DNA of 64,000 nucleotides from Ruania alba (GCF_900105765.1 NZ_FNTX01000001.1:682001-746000); one strand, 5' to 3'. Counted from the stretch's first letter, positions 1-10,679 are shown. Numbers and translations are program-made. Notes: generated by a model not told the origin, from the sequence alone.

Positions 1-2
1 GG

Positions 3-389
3 CGCACCTACGTGGACATCGCCTCGTTCCCGTTCCAGATCCCGCTCGGCGCACTGATTCCGGCGCAGGCTGAGAACCTGCTCGCGGCCAACAAGAACAT
101 CGGCACCACCCACATCACCAATGGTGCCTACCGGCTGCACCCGGTGGAGTGGTCGATCGGCGAGGCGGCCGGCGCGGTCGCCGCCTACAGCCTGAACGCC
201 GGGCTCACCCCGGCCGAGGTGCGCCAGGACCCCGCCGAGCTCCGCGCGTTCCAAGAGGTGCTCTCCGATCGGCTCGGCGTGCCGCTGGCCTGGCCGGAGC
301 ACATCCGCCGCACCGGCCGCCCGGATGCCGCCGGTCCCGTGCTGCAGAAGCAGATGTCCAGTGCTGGGGCCAGAAACCTGCCGCGGTGA
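3..389 (+). CDS. FAD-dependent oxidoreductase, C-terminal part (5' end outside window)
   Basis: The reading frame is open from the window edge to a TGA at 387-389, so the gene starts upstream. The visible 128 residues fit the C-terminus of the FAD-dependent oxidoreductase family often found in glycan-use clusters (FAD_oxidored type): a stretch on access to stored intermediates (ALIPAQAENLLAANKNIGTT) followed by the AAGAVAAY-type FAD-site helix near SIGEAAGAVAAY. Substrate is unknown. It points toward the convergent NUDIX gene 30 bp away. Family assignment rests only on this tail. Confidence 0.7.
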   Translation, partial: RTYVDIASFPFQIPLGALIPAQAENLLAANKNIGTTHITNGAYRLHPVEWSIGEAAGAVAAYSLNAGLTPAEVRQDPAELRAFQEVLSDRLGVPLAWPEHIRRTGRPDAAGPVLQKQMSSAGARNLPR

Positions 390-419
390 CCGTGGCGGGC
401 TGCGCCGTCGGGCTCTCGC

Positions 420-959
420 TCAGACCAGCCGCCCCACCGTGGCCAGGGCGGTGCGGACCAGGGCCCCGTGACCGTCCACCATGTCCGCCTGCACCATCGG
501 GGAGACGGATTCCTCGGGGGTGAACCAGCCGATGTCGAGGGCGTCCTGCTGCGGCTGGCAGTCGCCGTCGATCGGCACGATGTAGGCGAGCGAGACGGCG
601 TGCTGGCGTGCGTCGTGGTAGGCGGTGATGCCCGGCGTGGGGAAGTACTCGGCCACCGTGAACGGGGTGAGCGTCACCGGGATGCGGGGCAGCGCCATCG
701 GCCCCAGGTCCTTGTCGATGTGGCGGGCCAGCGCGTCCCGGATCAACTCGTGGAACATCACCCGCCCGGAGACCAGCGCGCGGGAGATGCCGCCGTCGCG
801 CGGGGTGCGCAGCAACATCCCGACTCGCTGGATCACGCCGTCCGGGTCCACCCGCACCGGCACCACATCCACGTACAGGATCGGCAGCCGGCGCCGCACG
901 GCAGCCAGCTCGTCCGGCTCGAACCAGCCGTCACCGGCCTCGACAGTCGTATCACTCAC
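420..959 (-). CDS. NUDIX hydrolase family protein (DUF4916-like)
   Basis: A 179-residue soluble protein beginning with GTG. The sequence matches the actinobacterial DUF4916/NUDIX-fold family: an early RRRLPILYVDVVPVR strand, the GMLLRTPRDGGISRALVSGR segment, and a tail (DIGWFTPEE) typical of NUDIX folds. The canonical NUDIX box is weak, so hydrolase activity is not assured. The start codon lies 6 nt after TACAAC, so transcription may be leaderless. It is downstream of, and on the same strand as, the GH101 gene, but a strong hairpin separates them, so it is probably an independent unit. Confidence 0.75.
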   Translation of the reverse strand: MSDTTVEAGDGWFEPDELAAVRRRLPILYVDVVPVRVDPDGVIQRVGMLLRTPRDGGISRALVSGRVMFHELIRDALARHIDKDLGPMALPRIPVTLTPFTVAEYFPTPGITAYHDARQHAVSLAYIVPIDGDCQPQQDALDIGWFTPEESVSPMVQADMVDGHGALVRTALATVGRLV

Positions 960-1001
960 CCCTGTGTTGTACCCCGCCGAGGGGTCGGTTGGCGAACGCT
1001 C

Positions 1002-1037
1002 GGACGCACGCGCACCCGGGGGAGTGCGCGTGCGTCC
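1002..1037 (-). terminator. Hairpin terminator of the GH101 gene
   Basis: Perfect 14-bp inverted repeat (GGACGCACGCGCAC and its complement) with an 8-nt loop, just 3' of the GH101 stop codon. There is no U tract, as is common in high-GC actinobacteria. Confidence 0.7.
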
Positions 1038-1058
1038 GCTGCCGGTGCCGCCTGATCA

Positions 1059-4000
1059 TCAGCCGGTGCTCGGGCCGCCCCGGGGGATCACCAGCAGCTC
1101 GGTCGATGCCGACGCGCCGCCGCCCGATTCAGCGGCGACCAGGGCACGCGGCCCAGGCTCGGTCTCCGCCGGCACCGTCACCGTGGCCACGGCACTTCCC
1201 TCGGCATCGGTGACCGCGGTGCCCACGGTCTCCTCATCCAGGGCCAGCGTCACCTCGGACTCAGCCGGGAACCCGGTGAGCGTGACCGACACCTCAGCCC
1301 CGGCACGCGCCCGACCTGGCTCGACCTCCACCGCAGGCGGAGCGGTGCACGCGGAATAGTCGTCCTCCGGCAGCGGCTGCGGGTCGTGCGCGGCCGGCGC
1401 AGCACCCGGGTCGCCGTAGAAGACCATCTCGGCCACGGCGGCGAACTGGGTGCCCGAGATCGAGCTCAGCGCCGTCACCCGCACGTACCGGGTGGTGACC
1501 TCGTCGAAGTCGACGTCCTGGTACTGGTCGGTGTTCTCCCAGGCGCCCTCGGCCACCTGCGTCCACGTCTCGCCGTCGGAGGAGACCTCCACCAGGTAGT
1601 CCTTGATCGGACCGTTCTGGTTGGCCGGCCGGCGCAGGTAGGAGATCCCGTCCAGTGCCTGTTCGGTGCCCAGATCGAAGGTGAGCACGTGCGGGTAGCT
1701 GGTGGCGTCGCTGGTCCACCGGCTGTGCCAGATGCTGCTTGGATCACCGTCGAGCATGTTCACCGCGGGGCCACGGGTGGGTGAGACGTTCGTCTCCTCG
1801 CTGCTGGCGGTCACGGTGATCGCCTCGCTGGGGATCCGGCTGCGGGTGGCCGTGTTGGCCGTGAGGTCGGCGGTGACGGTCTTCGTGCACCCGTGCAGGT
1901 ACTGCGCCTGCACCTGCAGGGCCTCCGTGGTCCCGGCGGCCTCCGCCGGCGGGGTGAGCACCCAGTTGGTGCTCATCGACTCGTCGGGCTCGAGCGTCTC
2001 GACCAGGTTCGTCGAGCCCTCGGCCACCTGCACCAGCCACCCCTCCGGGGTGTCGAGCATGGCGCCCACGTTCGTCACCGTCTCGTCCTCGGTGTTGGTG
2101 AACGTGGTGGTGACGACGTTCGCTGTCGCCGGGTTCAGCGTCACCTGGTCTGGCGTCTCCAGCGTGGCGCAGGTGGCGCCGGCCGGGTCCTCGCCGAGGT
2201 CGGTGATCCGCACGTTGTCCAGCACCAGGTCTGCGGCGTTACCCGGGAGGCGCTCCAGACCCACCCACGCCTGCCCGCAGCCTCCGGTGAACTCGTGCGA
2301 GAAGGTGCTGGTCTGCAGGCTCTGCGGGATCGGCACGGTGTCGACAGTGATGGAGCTGAGCGCACCGTCGGCGATCTCGTCACCACCGACGACCCACCGG
2401 AACGCGCCGTCACCGTTGGTCTGGTAGTCCAGCTCCACCCGGTACCGGTGCCCTTCCTCGAACGACACGCTGCTCGGTGCCGTCCGCATCAGCAGCCCGA
2501 CCTTGTCGTTGTGCACGGAGAGCGAGTGGTCGCCGTCCAGCACCGTATCGATCGCCATGCCCGGTTGCGGTCCAGTCTCGTGGTGCGGGTACACCGTGTT
2601 GCGCCACTCGGCGCTCGTGTACGGGTCGTTGCGTACCGAGATGGAGGTGCGCGGGTCGTTCGACCCGCCCGCCGGTCCCTTGTAGAACGGGCCCCAGCCC
2701 GGCTGATTGCCCTCGAAGTCCTCGTGGGCGACCAGATCCGCCGGAGCGTCCGTGGTGGTGTCGACGAACACCCGGGCGGCGTCCACGGTCACCTCGGAAC
2801 GGCCGGGCTCGGCTGCGATCTGCACCGTCACCTCACCCGAGTCCGGTGCGGTGAAGGAGACGGACGCACGCTGGGAGTAGGTCTCCCGCTTGGCGTCGGC
2901 CTGCACCTTGTTCTGCGCCGGGGTGAGGTCGAAAGTGTTCTCGACCTCCTCGCCGTCGGAGGTCACCCCCACGGTCACCGGACGCAGAGCGTCGTGGGCG
3001 ATCTCCACGTGCGCGGAGAAGGTGTACTGCTGCCCGGGCTCCAGGCCGGTCACCTGCTGGGAGATGCTGCTGCGGCCCGGACCGAAGGTCGCCACGTTGT
3101 CGCCGATGGCGTTCACGTCCAGCTCCACCGGTCCGCGCGCGTTCCACGGCTCCAGCGATCCGGAGTTAAACCCGGGGTCGGCCAGCTCCGAGGCGGCACC
3201 GTAGGGGAGCGGATCGTTCAGCGGCTGGTCCCCGGCGGGCACCACCACGTACGGCGTGGCGGCGTCCCCGGTGAGGGTGAGCGTTCCGCCGTCGGGGGTG
3301 ACCGTGCCGGTGTGCACGCGGCCGGTGTCGGTGAGCTGGTACACGTCGAAGCTGGACACCTCGGCGAACCGCTCGGTGAGGTCGAAGGTGCGGTCCCCGC
3401 CGTCGAGGGTGAAGAAGTACATCTTGTCGGCGCTCAGCGGGGAGCCGGTCTCCTCGTTGGTGGCCAGGGACTGCCAGGGGAGCAGGTAGTCATCACCGCG
3501 GAGTACCTCGGCGCCTCCGAGCGTGATCACTCGCTCCTCACTGTCCATCGTGATCGCGACGTCACCGGTGAGGCTGGCCGAGGTGCCCGGCTCCCAGGTG
3601 AGCAGGTCGAAGTGCTGCACGAACTTCGTGGGCAGGCTCGTGGTCCAGATCGCCTCGTAGAAGGTGTTCCAGTCCCGGTTGCCGGTCCATCCCTCGGCGT
3701 CGACCAGGCGCTGGTTGCCCAGCACCGGGTCCGCGTTCCAGATGTCGGCGTCGCTGTTGTGGATGAAGCGCACCATCGTGGAGTTGATGCCCTTGTTGGT
3801 GGCGCCGCCGTAGTTGAGGTCGTTCGGCCAGTGGGCCCACACGGCGTTCCCGACGAACTTGTCGCTCCACTCGGTCCCGATCTCCAGGTCCATGGCGGTC
3901 AGCTCGTCCGCGAGCTCCTCGGCCACCCAGCCGGAGGAGTAGTACACGTCGATGTACACCCCGGAGAGGTTCGGCACCTCCTCGCTCAGCTGCTCGAACC

Positions 4001-5854
4001 GGTCCAGCACCTGCCCGGTGCCGAGGTCGACGTCCTGGTCGATGTAGTAGGACTGGTCCAGCCAGTTCCAGCCGTACGGGTGCGGTCCCACACTGGGGTT
4101 GGTGGAGGTCTGCAGGATGGCGGGATCGAAGGAGTTCGCCTGCGGGTAGATCTCGGTGGCGTTCACGTGCACGGTGAAGTCGGCGTTCAGGTCAGCGCCC
4201 AGGTCGACCAGCTCGTTCAGTTCGGCCAGGCCGCCGGCGCGCTCGTTGTAGTTGCCGCCGTAGTCGGTGTTCGCCGAATCGTGCCCCTCGGCACCGAAGC
4301 CCTTCTCCAGCACCCACTGGCCGAGCTCGTCGGTGGAGTTGGCGAGCCGGATGGTGTTGTCCAGCGTCATCTCGAACGGGTTGGTGGCCTGCGAGGCGAA
4401 GTTGAACGGGATCCGGTTCACCACGCGCTCGGGCACACGCTCGGCGCCCAGCCGCTCCGGCACCACGTCCCGCGCCCGGATGCCGCCGTCGTGCCAGGTC
4501 ACGTGACCGTCACCGTTGAGGTCACCGGCGAAGTACACGGTGGCCTGCGGCTGCTCGAACTGGGTGGTGCGGGGTCCTGCCCGGCCGAGGGCTCATACAC
4601 CCAGCTGTTCGAGGCAATGGTGGCGGTGCGCTCCTCGGTGCCGCTGATCTGGGTGAGCAGGCGCTGGTTCCAGGAGTTCTGGTTGCGGGCCTCCACCGTC
4701 GCGTTGGTCTCCACGCCGCCCACCACGGGTCCGTTCACGAGGAAGGCCGTGTGTGCGCCCACCGGGTCATCGTCGACGGCGGTCGTGGCCGTGATCGGGA
4801 GGTACTGGTCGGCGTTCTGGGTCGAGTCGGGACTGATCGTGGTCCGGTCGAGCTCCACGCCGTCGGTGGCGGAGGTGGCCGAGAGCAGGCTGTGGCCGGG
4901 GATGCCGAGCGTGTTCACCTGCACGTCTCCGGTCACATCCGTGACGGCGAAGGCCACCGTGGCCTCGTCGGTGACGGTGATCGTGGAGGTGATCTCCACG
5001 CCGAGGTCCTCGACGGCGGAGGTGTAGGTGGCCGTGGCACCCTCCACCGTGGAGGTGGTGCTGGCCGAGTAGTCCTGGCCGTTCACCGTCCAGGTGTCCA
5101 GCAGTGACTCGCGCCCGGCGAACGGCTCACCGCCCACGGTGTAGGCAACCACCTGCGGGAACTCCGTCGCCACGGTCGCGGTGAGGTCGCCGTTGACGAG
5201 CTCGACCGTCTCGAAGTCGGTGATCTCCGGCTGATCCACGATCTCTGGCACCGGCTCGGAGGACACGGCGATGATCTCGGCGGCCGAGCCGGCCGGAGCG
5301 TCCTCGACGAGCCCGCTGTTCAGCTGGAAGCGGAGGTAGCGCCCCTCGACGGGGGTGTCGAAGTCGACGCGCTGCCGGGTCTCGGCGGTCTCGGGGGCAT
5401 CCAGGGTGGCCGTCCCCACCGGCTCACCCCACGCCGTCGGGTCTTCCTCAGCGGCGACGGTCGCGCTGTTGGTGACGTAGACGGCGACCTCACCGGCCGC
5501 ACCGTTCTGGCCGGGCTTGACTGCGTAGTCGGCGGCGGTCAGGGGCAGCGTCTGCCCGAGGTCGAGGCTGATCCAGTGCGGGTACGGGGCCTCGTCGGCG
5601 TACCGGGAGGTCCACTGGGACTGGAAGTCGCCGTCGAAGGCCGCCAGCGCGGTCCCGTCGATCGCGGGCGGCGCGGGGTAGGGGTCGGACTCGCTGGAGA
5701 CGGCGACCAGCTCGTAGTCGGTGTGCGGGACGTCGTAGGCCCCGGCGGCGTAGGCGGCACCGGCGGTGCCGCTGATGGCGGTTCCGGCCAGCAGGGCGGT
5801 GAAGGTGAGGGAGGAGGTCAGCCGACGTCGGCGTCGGTGCGGGGTAGCGGTCAC
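1059..5854 (-). pseudogene. Secreted endo-alpha-N-acetylgalactosaminidase (GH101), split by one frameshift
   Basis: GH101 enzymes release the core-1 disaccharide Gal-beta-1,3-GalNAc from Ser/Thr of mucin-type glycoproteins. The upstream frame (start at 5854) has an Arg-rich signal peptide ending near AYAA, an F5/8-type carbohydrate-binding domain and a mutarotase-like domain. The downstream frame (to 1059) has the TIM barrel with the nucleophile Asp in GVYIDVYY and acid/base Glu in GTEWSDKF (about residues 197 and 223 of that frame), galactose-binding domains, a second F5/8 C domain and an Ig-like end. About 1,600 residues in total. The frames join at GGGG 4571-4574; one extra G would restore a single frame reading DPRTTQFEQPQ. 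Everything else is intact, so this is either recent inactivation or a sequencing error. The upstream LacI gene probably controls it. Confidence 0.9.
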
Positions 5855-5937
5855 AGTGGCCTCTCGGTCGCGAAGCGTCCGCTGGCGGGGCTGATCGCTG
5901 GTCAGCGGCCCCGTCGTTGCGGCTTGGTTCGGGACAG

Positions 5938-6018
5938 TAGCACCGATAACACATCGCTGACTAGCCCAGAATCAGGGGAAAGCGATCACAATGAGTCTCC
6001 AATCTGATATCGGTAACA
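5938..6018 (-). promoter_or_regulatory. Probable LacI-family operators in front of GH101
   Basis: Two related 14-mers, TAGCACCGATAACA (5938-5951) and TGATATCGGTAACA (6005-6018), share the CGxTAACA half and a central CG, as in LacI-family sites. The second is a fair palindrome (TGTTAC-CG-ATATCA on the minus strand); the first is degenerate. They lie in the 170-bp gap between the LacI stop and the GH101 start. Assignment to this LacI is inference. Confidence 0.4.
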
Positions 6019-6024
6019 CATACG

Positions 6025-7056
6025 CTACGTGGTGGCTTGCGTGGTTCCTCGAATGATGAGCCGCGGCTGCGGCGCTGCCGCCTCGGGCGCTGCGTGCCCA
6101 CCCATCCGAGCGGTGAGGACCTCCACGGCGTACCGCCCGGTCGCGTCGAATGGTTGCGCGACCGTGGTCAGTGGCGGTGTGGCGTACGCGGCCAGCGGGA
6201 TGTCGTCGCAGCTGACCACCGAGACCTCCTCGGGCACCGATCGGCCGCGTTCGGCGAGCGCGCGTAGCAGCCCGAAGGCCATCTCATCGTTCGCCACGAA
6301 CACGGCCGTGGCATCGGGCATCCGGCTGAGCAACAAGCCTTGCTCGTACCCGCTTGCGGCGGTCCAGTCGCCCCGCAACAGCGGCGGCACCTCCCGGTCG
6401 GCCGCTTCGAGCGTCTCCTGCCAGCCGGAGACTCGCAGCCACCCGTCGGACCAGTCCAGTGAGCCGGCGAGGTGCCACACGGTCTGGTGCCCGAGATCGA
6501 GCAGGTGGGTGGTCGCCAGCTGTGCCACCTCGCGCTGGTCCACCGTCAGCACGCCGTCCTCGGCGGTTCCTGGCTCTTCCAGGATCACGGCCGGCACTCG
6601 TTCGAGGAGGGCGTCCAGGGTGTCGGACCGCTCGGTGAGTGGGGTGGAGACCACCAGTCCGTCCACACCGTGCTCGAGCAGAAACGTGACGGCGCGGGCG
6701 AGGTCGGATTCGGTCGGAGCGTTCGCTGTCGCGGTGATCACGGAGTACCCGGCCGCCGCGGCGGCCTGCTCCACGCCGTACGCGAACTCGATCCGGGCGT
6801 AGCCGCGTGAGGCGAGAGTGATCACGCCGAGCGTTCCGCTCTGGCCGGAGGAGAGTGCACGTGCCGCCAGGTTCCGGGTGTACCCGAGCTCAGCGACGGC
6901 GTCCATCACCCGCTGTCGCAGGTCCGGGCGGACGTACGGGTGGCCGCTCAGCGTGCGCGAGACGGTCTGGGTGGAGACGCCCGCGAGGGTGGCGACATCG
7001 CGCATGCTGGGCCCGCGCCCGGGCCCCTGACTGGTCGGGCGAGTGTTCGCGGTCAT
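6025..7056 (-). CDS. LacI-family transcriptional regulator (next to GH101)
   Basis: 343 residues with an N-terminal LacI helix-turn-helix (about residues 18-65: MRDVATLAGVSTQTVSRTLS, then a hinge helix NLAARALSSGQ) and a periplasmic-binding-protein-like sugar-sensing domain ending with the usual PPLTTVAQPFDATGRYAVE motif. It lies directly upstream of, and in line with, the GH101 gene, so it most likely represses that gene, and perhaps itself, until a glycan-derived sugar binds. The ATG lies six bases after TAGAAC, so the mRNA may be leaderless. The effector cannot be read from the sequence. Confidence 0.88.
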   Translation of the reverse strand: MTANTRPTSQGPGRGPSMRDVATLAGVSTQTVSRTLSGHPYVRPDLRQRVMDAVAELGYTRNLAARALSSGQSGTLGVITLASRGYARIEFAYGVEQAAAAAGYSVITATANAPTESDLARAVTFLLEHGVDGLVVSTPLTERSDTLDALLERVPAVILEEPGTAEDGVLTVDQREVAQLATTHLLDLGHQTVWHLAGSLDWSDGWLRVSGWQETLEAADREVPPLLRGDWTAASGYEQGLLLSRMPDATAVFVANDEMAFGLLRALAERGRSVPEEVSVVSCDDIPLAAYATPPLTTVAQPFDATGRYAVEVLTARMGGHAAPEAAAPQPRLIIRGTTQATT

Positions 7057-7319
7057 CCCTGAGTTCTACCCCACGAGGGGCGATTTCCCTACGTCCATCA
7101 GAGGGGAGGGCGGCCACAGGCGCGGGTGTGGGTGGGCCAACGGGGTGTCGAACAGCGTCCTTCAGTCGGTCCCGGTGACCGGGTGGTCTGCTCGCGAGCG
7201 GTTCGGTCGGTGCAACACTGGCACGCGGGGAGCCGGGTGTTACCCTCGTCGGTAGTTTCGCATCGGTGGATAGGGACATCCACAGATAATTCTCTCCTGG
7301 GGAAAGGGCCCGCGCGCAA

Positions 7320-8144
7320 ATGAAGAACCGAATCTCGACAACTGCTGCCAGCCTCTCGATCATCGCCCTCTCTGCGGGGCTCGCCGGGTGTGCGGGTGAC
7401 GACGGGGGCGAAGGCGGGAACGGCGACGGTGGCCTGCAGGACACCTACGTCGTCGTCTCCGACACCTCCTTCGTGCCCTTCGAGTTCGAAGAGGACGGCG
7501 AGTACGTCGGATTCGATATCGACATCATTAATGCTATTGCGGACGAGGTCGGCTTCGAGGTCGATCTGCAGACCACCAATTTCGATGGAATCATCCCCGG
7601 CCTGCAAACCGGGTCGTTCGATATTGCGATCGCCGGAATCACCATTACCGAAGAGCGCGAAGAGGTCATCGACTTCACCAGCCCGTATTACCAGTCCGGT
7701 CTGCGGATCGGTGTCCCTGCGGACAACACCGACATCCAGGGCGTGGACGACCTGGAGGGTCTGACCATCGCCACCCGCCTCGGCTCCACCAGTGCGAACT
7801 ACATCGAGGAGAACATCGAGGGCGCCACCGCGAACACCTACGAGCAGCTCGACCAGGCCTACCTCTCGGTCGAAGGCGGCGGCTCCGACGCGGTGCTCTA
7901 CGACGCACCGAACGTGGAGTACTACATCCAGACCACGGGTGAAGGCACCCTGAAGATCGTCGGCGAACTGCTCGAGGCGCAGGACTACGGGATCGCCGTC
8001 TCCGCGGGCAACGAAGAACTCGTCGAGGCGATGAACGAGGCGCTCGCCGGCATGATCGAGGACGGCACGTACACCGAGATCTACGAGAGCTGGTTCGGCA
8101 GCGAGCCGGAGTGGCTGGACGAGCTGGCGGCGTCGGGCAACTGA
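7320..8144 (+). CDS. Polar amino-acid ABC transporter, substrate-binding lipoprotein
   Basis: 274 residues. The lipoprotein signal ends at LAGC (Cys24), followed by an acidic Gly-rich linker and an SBP_bac_3 domain with the family signatures [19 protein letters not shown] and [18 protein letters not shown]. It should be anchored outside the membrane and deliver an amino acid to the permease and ATPase that follow at 8207 and 8875. The upstream 263 bp hold a 6-bp hairpin (7266-7283) and a GGGGAAAGGG ribosome site about 10 nt before ATG. The exact ligand is unknown. Confidence 0.9.
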   Translation: MKNRISTTAASLSIIALSAGLAGCAGDDGGEGGNGDGGLQDTYVVVSDTSFVPFEFEEDGEYVGFDIDIINAIADEVGFEVDLQTTNFDGIIPGLQTGSFDIAIAGITITEEREEVIDFTSPYYQSGLRIGVPADNTDIQGVDDLEGLTIATRLGSTSANYIEENIEGATANTYEQLDQAYLSVEGGGSDAVLYDAPNVEYYIQTTGEGTLKIVGELLEAQDYGIAVSAGNEELVEAMNEALAGMIEDGTYTEIYESWFGSEPEWLDELAASGN

Positions 8145-8206
8145 TCCACGCGACGGTGGTGCGCCCTGCGGGGCGTACCTGCCTCGACCGGGAAGGCATG
8201 TAGCGC

Positions 8207-8878
8207 ATGGAAACGTTGCTGAACTTCGACTGGGCCGGGGTTGTCGAGTTCCTCCCCGCTCTGCGGACAGGGCTCTACTACACACTGCTGATCTCCGTGG
8301 CGGGGCTCGGGATCGGTTTCGTCCTGGGATCTGTGATCGGGCTCGGGCGGATCAGCCGATTCAGGACCGTGTATGCCCTGAGTTCCATTTACGTCGAGGT
8401 GGTGCGCGGGACTCCGGTGCTGGTGCAGGCGATCTGGATCTTCTTCGCACTGCCGCTGTTCATCCAGTACACCTTGCCCTCCGTGCTGGCCGGCATCATC
8501 GTGATCGGGATCAACTCCGCGGCCTATATCGCCGAGATCGTCCGGGGTGCGGTGCAGTCGGTCGCGAAGGGCCAGATGGAGGCAGGGCGCTCTCTCGGGA
8601 TGAGCCATCACACCACGATGGTCAAGGTGATCTGGCCGCAGGCGTTCAAGCGGATGATCCCGCCACTGGGCAACCAGTTCATCATCAGCATCAAGGACAC
8701 GTCGTTGCTCTCGGTGATCCTGGTGCCCGAGCTGATCTACCAAGGGCGGCAGATTGTCTCGAACCACTTCAACGCGGTGGAGATCTACACCACGGTGGCG
8801 GTGTTCTACCTGGGGATCACCCTCACCTTGTCCGGAGTCCTGCGGATCATCGAGAAGCGTTTGGAGAGCCGATCATGA
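8207..8878 (+). CDS. Amino-acid ABC transporter permease (HisM/GlnP type)
   Basis: 223 residues with about five membrane helices and the polar-amino-acid permease signature: an N-terminal GLYYTLLIS helix, [11 protein letters not shown], and the ATPase-coupling EAA loop at [25 protein letters not shown]. It probably works as a homodimer because only one permease is present. It sits 62 bp after the binding protein and overlaps the ATPase by 4 bp (ATGA), so translation is probably coupled. Confidence 0.92.
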   Translation: METLLNFDWAGVVEFLPALRTGLYYTLLISVAGLGIGFVLGSVIGLGRISRFRTVYALSSIYVEVVRGTPVLVQAIWIFFALPLFIQYTLPSVLAGIIVIGINSAAYIAEIVRGAVQSVAKGQMEAGRSLGMSHHTTMVKVIWPQAFKRMIPPLGNQFIISIKDTSLLSVILVPELIYQGRQIVSNHFNAVEIYTTVAVFYLGITLTLSGVLRIIEKRLESRS

Positions 8879-9600
8879 TCATCGAGGTCACGAACCTGCA
8901 CAAGTCGTTCGGTGAGAACGAGGTGCTCACCGGGATCGACTGCACCGTTGCCGAGAGCGAAGTGGTCTGCGTAATCGGCCCGTCCGGATCCGGCAAGAGC
9001 ACGTTGCTGCGATGCCTGAACCGCCTCGAGGACATCACCGCCGGCGAGGTCGTGGTGGACGGGTACCACCTCACCGATCGCAAGATCAGGATCGATGACG
9101 TACGCGCGGAGATCGGGATGGTCTTCCAGCAGTTCAACCTGTTCCCGCACAAGTCGGTGATCGAGAACATCATGCTCGCGCCGATGAAGGTACGCGGGCT
9201 CAGCGCCCACGAGGCACGTGAACGTGGCCGCGTTTTGCTGCAGAAGGTGGGGCTGCAGGAGAAGGAGAACGCCTACCCCAGTAGCCTCTCCGGCGGGCAG
9301 CAGCAGCGGGTCGCGATCGCGCGAGCGCTGGCAATGGAACCGAAGATCATGCTCTTCGACGAGCCCACCTCCGCCCTCGACCCTGAGCTTGTCGGGGAGG
9401 TGCTCGCCGTGATGAAGGACCTCGCGCGCGAAGGCATGACGATGGTCGTGGTTACCCACGAGATGGGCTTCGCGCGTGAGGTCGGTGACCGGGTGCTGTT
9501 CATGGATGGCGGAGTCATCGTGGAGGAAGGTACGCCCACCCAGGTGTTCGACCACCCCAGGGAGACGCGCACCCGAGCGTTCCTGGAGAAGGTGCTCTGA
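8875..9600 (+). CDS. Amino-acid ABC transporter ATP-binding protein (GlnQ type)
   Basis: 241 residues with a complete ABC ATPase set: Walker [11 protein letters not shown]-loop [10 protein letters not shown], signature LSGGQQQR, Walker [13 protein letters not shown] and switch His in VVTHEMGFA. It powers uptake through the preceding permease. Last gene of the three-gene operon. The downstream gap before tRNA-Leu has only a short GACGAC/GTCGTC hairpin at 9599-9613 as a possible stop signal. Confidence 0.94.
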   Translation: MIIEVTNLHKSFGENEVLTGIDCTVAESEVVCVIGPSGSGKSTLLRCLNRLEDITAGEVVVDGYHLTDRKIRIDDVRAEIGMVFQQFNLFPHKSVIENIMLAPMKVRGLSAHEARERGRVLLQKVGLQEKENAYPSSLSGGQQQRVAIARALAMEPKIMLFDEPTSALDPELVGEVLAVMKDLAREGMTMVVVTHEMGFAREVGDRVLFMDGGVIVEEGTPTQVFDHPRETRTRAFLEKVL

Positions 9601-9683
9601 CGACTCCGTCGTCGTGGTGCACGAGGCGGGGCCGTCGCTGCGCTCCTCCTCGTCCCGCCGCGAGCACAGCTCCTCCGTCGCAG

Positions 9684-9765
9684 TGCGCGAGGCGGGACTC
9701 GAACCCGCACGCCCGAAGGCACAGGAACCTAAATCCTGCGCGGCTGCCAGTTACGCCACTCGCGC
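9684..9765 (-). tRNA. tRNA-Leu (anticodon UAG)
   Basis: The minus strand folds as a class II tRNA of 82 nt: acceptor GCGCGAG/CTCGCGC, anticodon loop TTTAGGT with TAG at 9729-9731, long variable arm with a CCTTCGGG-type hairpin, and a T-arm with GTTCGAGTC. CCA is not encoded. Confidence 0.93.
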
Positions 9766-9787
9766 TTGCCCCTCTAGCCTAGTCGCC

Positions 9788-10501
9788 GTGGCGACAACTG
9801 AACCCCCCGAGCCTGCTCAGCCCTCCGCCGTCCTGGTCCTCGACTTCGACGGAACCCTGTGCATCGGTGACGATCCGGTGCTTTTCTACGCCGAGGAGGC
9901 CGAACGTCGGCACCCTGGCGCGGCGCTGGTCCAACCGACGCGGACCTTCCTCGCCGGCAGCGGCGCGGTCCCTGACGCACCGGACGGGTACCACGCCGTG
10001 GCTGCGATGGCCCGCGCCGCCGGCCTCTCGAACGCGACCCTCAGCGAGGCCTACCTCGCCTCCCGTGCCCGCCTGGACGCAGGCGAGGGGGAGACCAGGC
10101 CGCCCGACGGCGTCCGCCACCTGCTCACCGACGTCCGGTCCGCGGGGGTGCGCGTGGTCCTGGTGACCAACGCCCCCCTGGTGGGTGCGCAGAGCTGGCT
10201 GGACACGCACGAGCTGACCGCCCTGATCGACGAGGTGGTCCCCAACGCGGGCAAGCCGGCCGCGATGCCCCAGATCCTCGACGACCTCGCCGCGCGGTGG
10301 GGCCTGGCGGCGCCACAGCGGCTGGCCAGCGTGGGTGACGTGTGGGTCAACGACATCGGACCGGCGATGGAGCGCGGCTCCGCCGGCTTCTTCATCGACC
10401 GGTTCGGGCTCGGTCACGGGCCGAGCACCTCTGCCGCAGCGACGTTCGAAGGGGTCGTCGCGGCGATTCGCGACTGGGTCCGAACGGTGACCGCACCCTG
10501 A
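9788..10501 (+). CDS. HAD-superfamily hydrolase
   Basis: 237 residues starting at GTG 9788; TAGCCT lies seven bases upstream, so the mRNA is probably leaderless. Any longer start would run through tRNA-Leu. HAD motif I is LDFDGTLC (nucleophile Asp and the Asp two residues on), motif II is VLVTNA, Lys is in AGKPAAM, and motif IV is SVGDVWVNDI. These are the residues of a phosphoaspartate phosphatase; the cap domain lies between motifs I and II. Substrate unknown. Confidence 0.85.
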   Translation: MATTEPPEPAQPSAVLVLDFDGTLCIGDDPVLFYAEEAERRHPGAALVQPTRTFLAGSGAVPDAPDGYHAVAAMARAAGLSNATLSEAYLASRARLDAGEGETRPPDGVRHLLTDVRSAGVRVVLVTNAPLVGAQSWLDTHELTALIDEVVPNAGKPAAMPQILDDLAARWGLAAPQRLASVGDVWVNDIGPAMERGSAGFFIDRFGLGHGPSTSAAATFEGVVAAIRDWVRTVTAP

Positions 10502-10518
10502 TCGCAGAACCTTCGACC

Positions 10519-10540
10519 GTTCAGTGAGTGTTTACCGAGA
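10519..10540 (+). promoter_or_regulatory. Possible PhoP (PHO-box-like) direct repeat
   Basis: Two adjacent 11-nt units, GTTCAGTGAGT and GTTTACCGAGA, resemble the GTTCACC-type direct repeats bound by actinobacterial PhoP. They lie 139 bp before the phnD-like gene. Each unit departs from the consensus, so this is only a candidate. Confidence 0.25.
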
Positions 10541-10679
10541 TGCAACCAGCCATCTCTGGCGCACGTGCCTCAGCCTCAGTAGCGTGCAACTCGTGTTCAT
10601 GGTTCCCGGGAGCCAGGTAATGGCGTTGCGGGGGCCGACCGACGGTGCCGAGTGGTGCCCAGGATGACAAGGGTGAGAG

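Noticed and set aside
1893-5027. A 1,044-codon plus-strand frame across the GH101 gene
   Set aside because: It is antisense to a gene with clear domains. The translation is Val/Gly/Arg/His-rich with no known motif, as expected for the opposite strand of high-GC coding DNA.
7266-7283. 6-bp hairpin GTGGAT/ATCCAC before the amino-acid binding-protein gene
   Set aside because: Too short and isolated for a riboswitch or attenuator; no known aptamer pattern around it.
9599-9613. GACGAC/GTCGTC hairpin after the amino-acid ATPase gene
   Set aside because: A 6-bp stem without a U tract is weak evidence for a terminator.
10541-10679. Possible riboswitch before phnD
   Set aside because: I found no conserved aptamer core and no clear terminator or hidden ribosome site.
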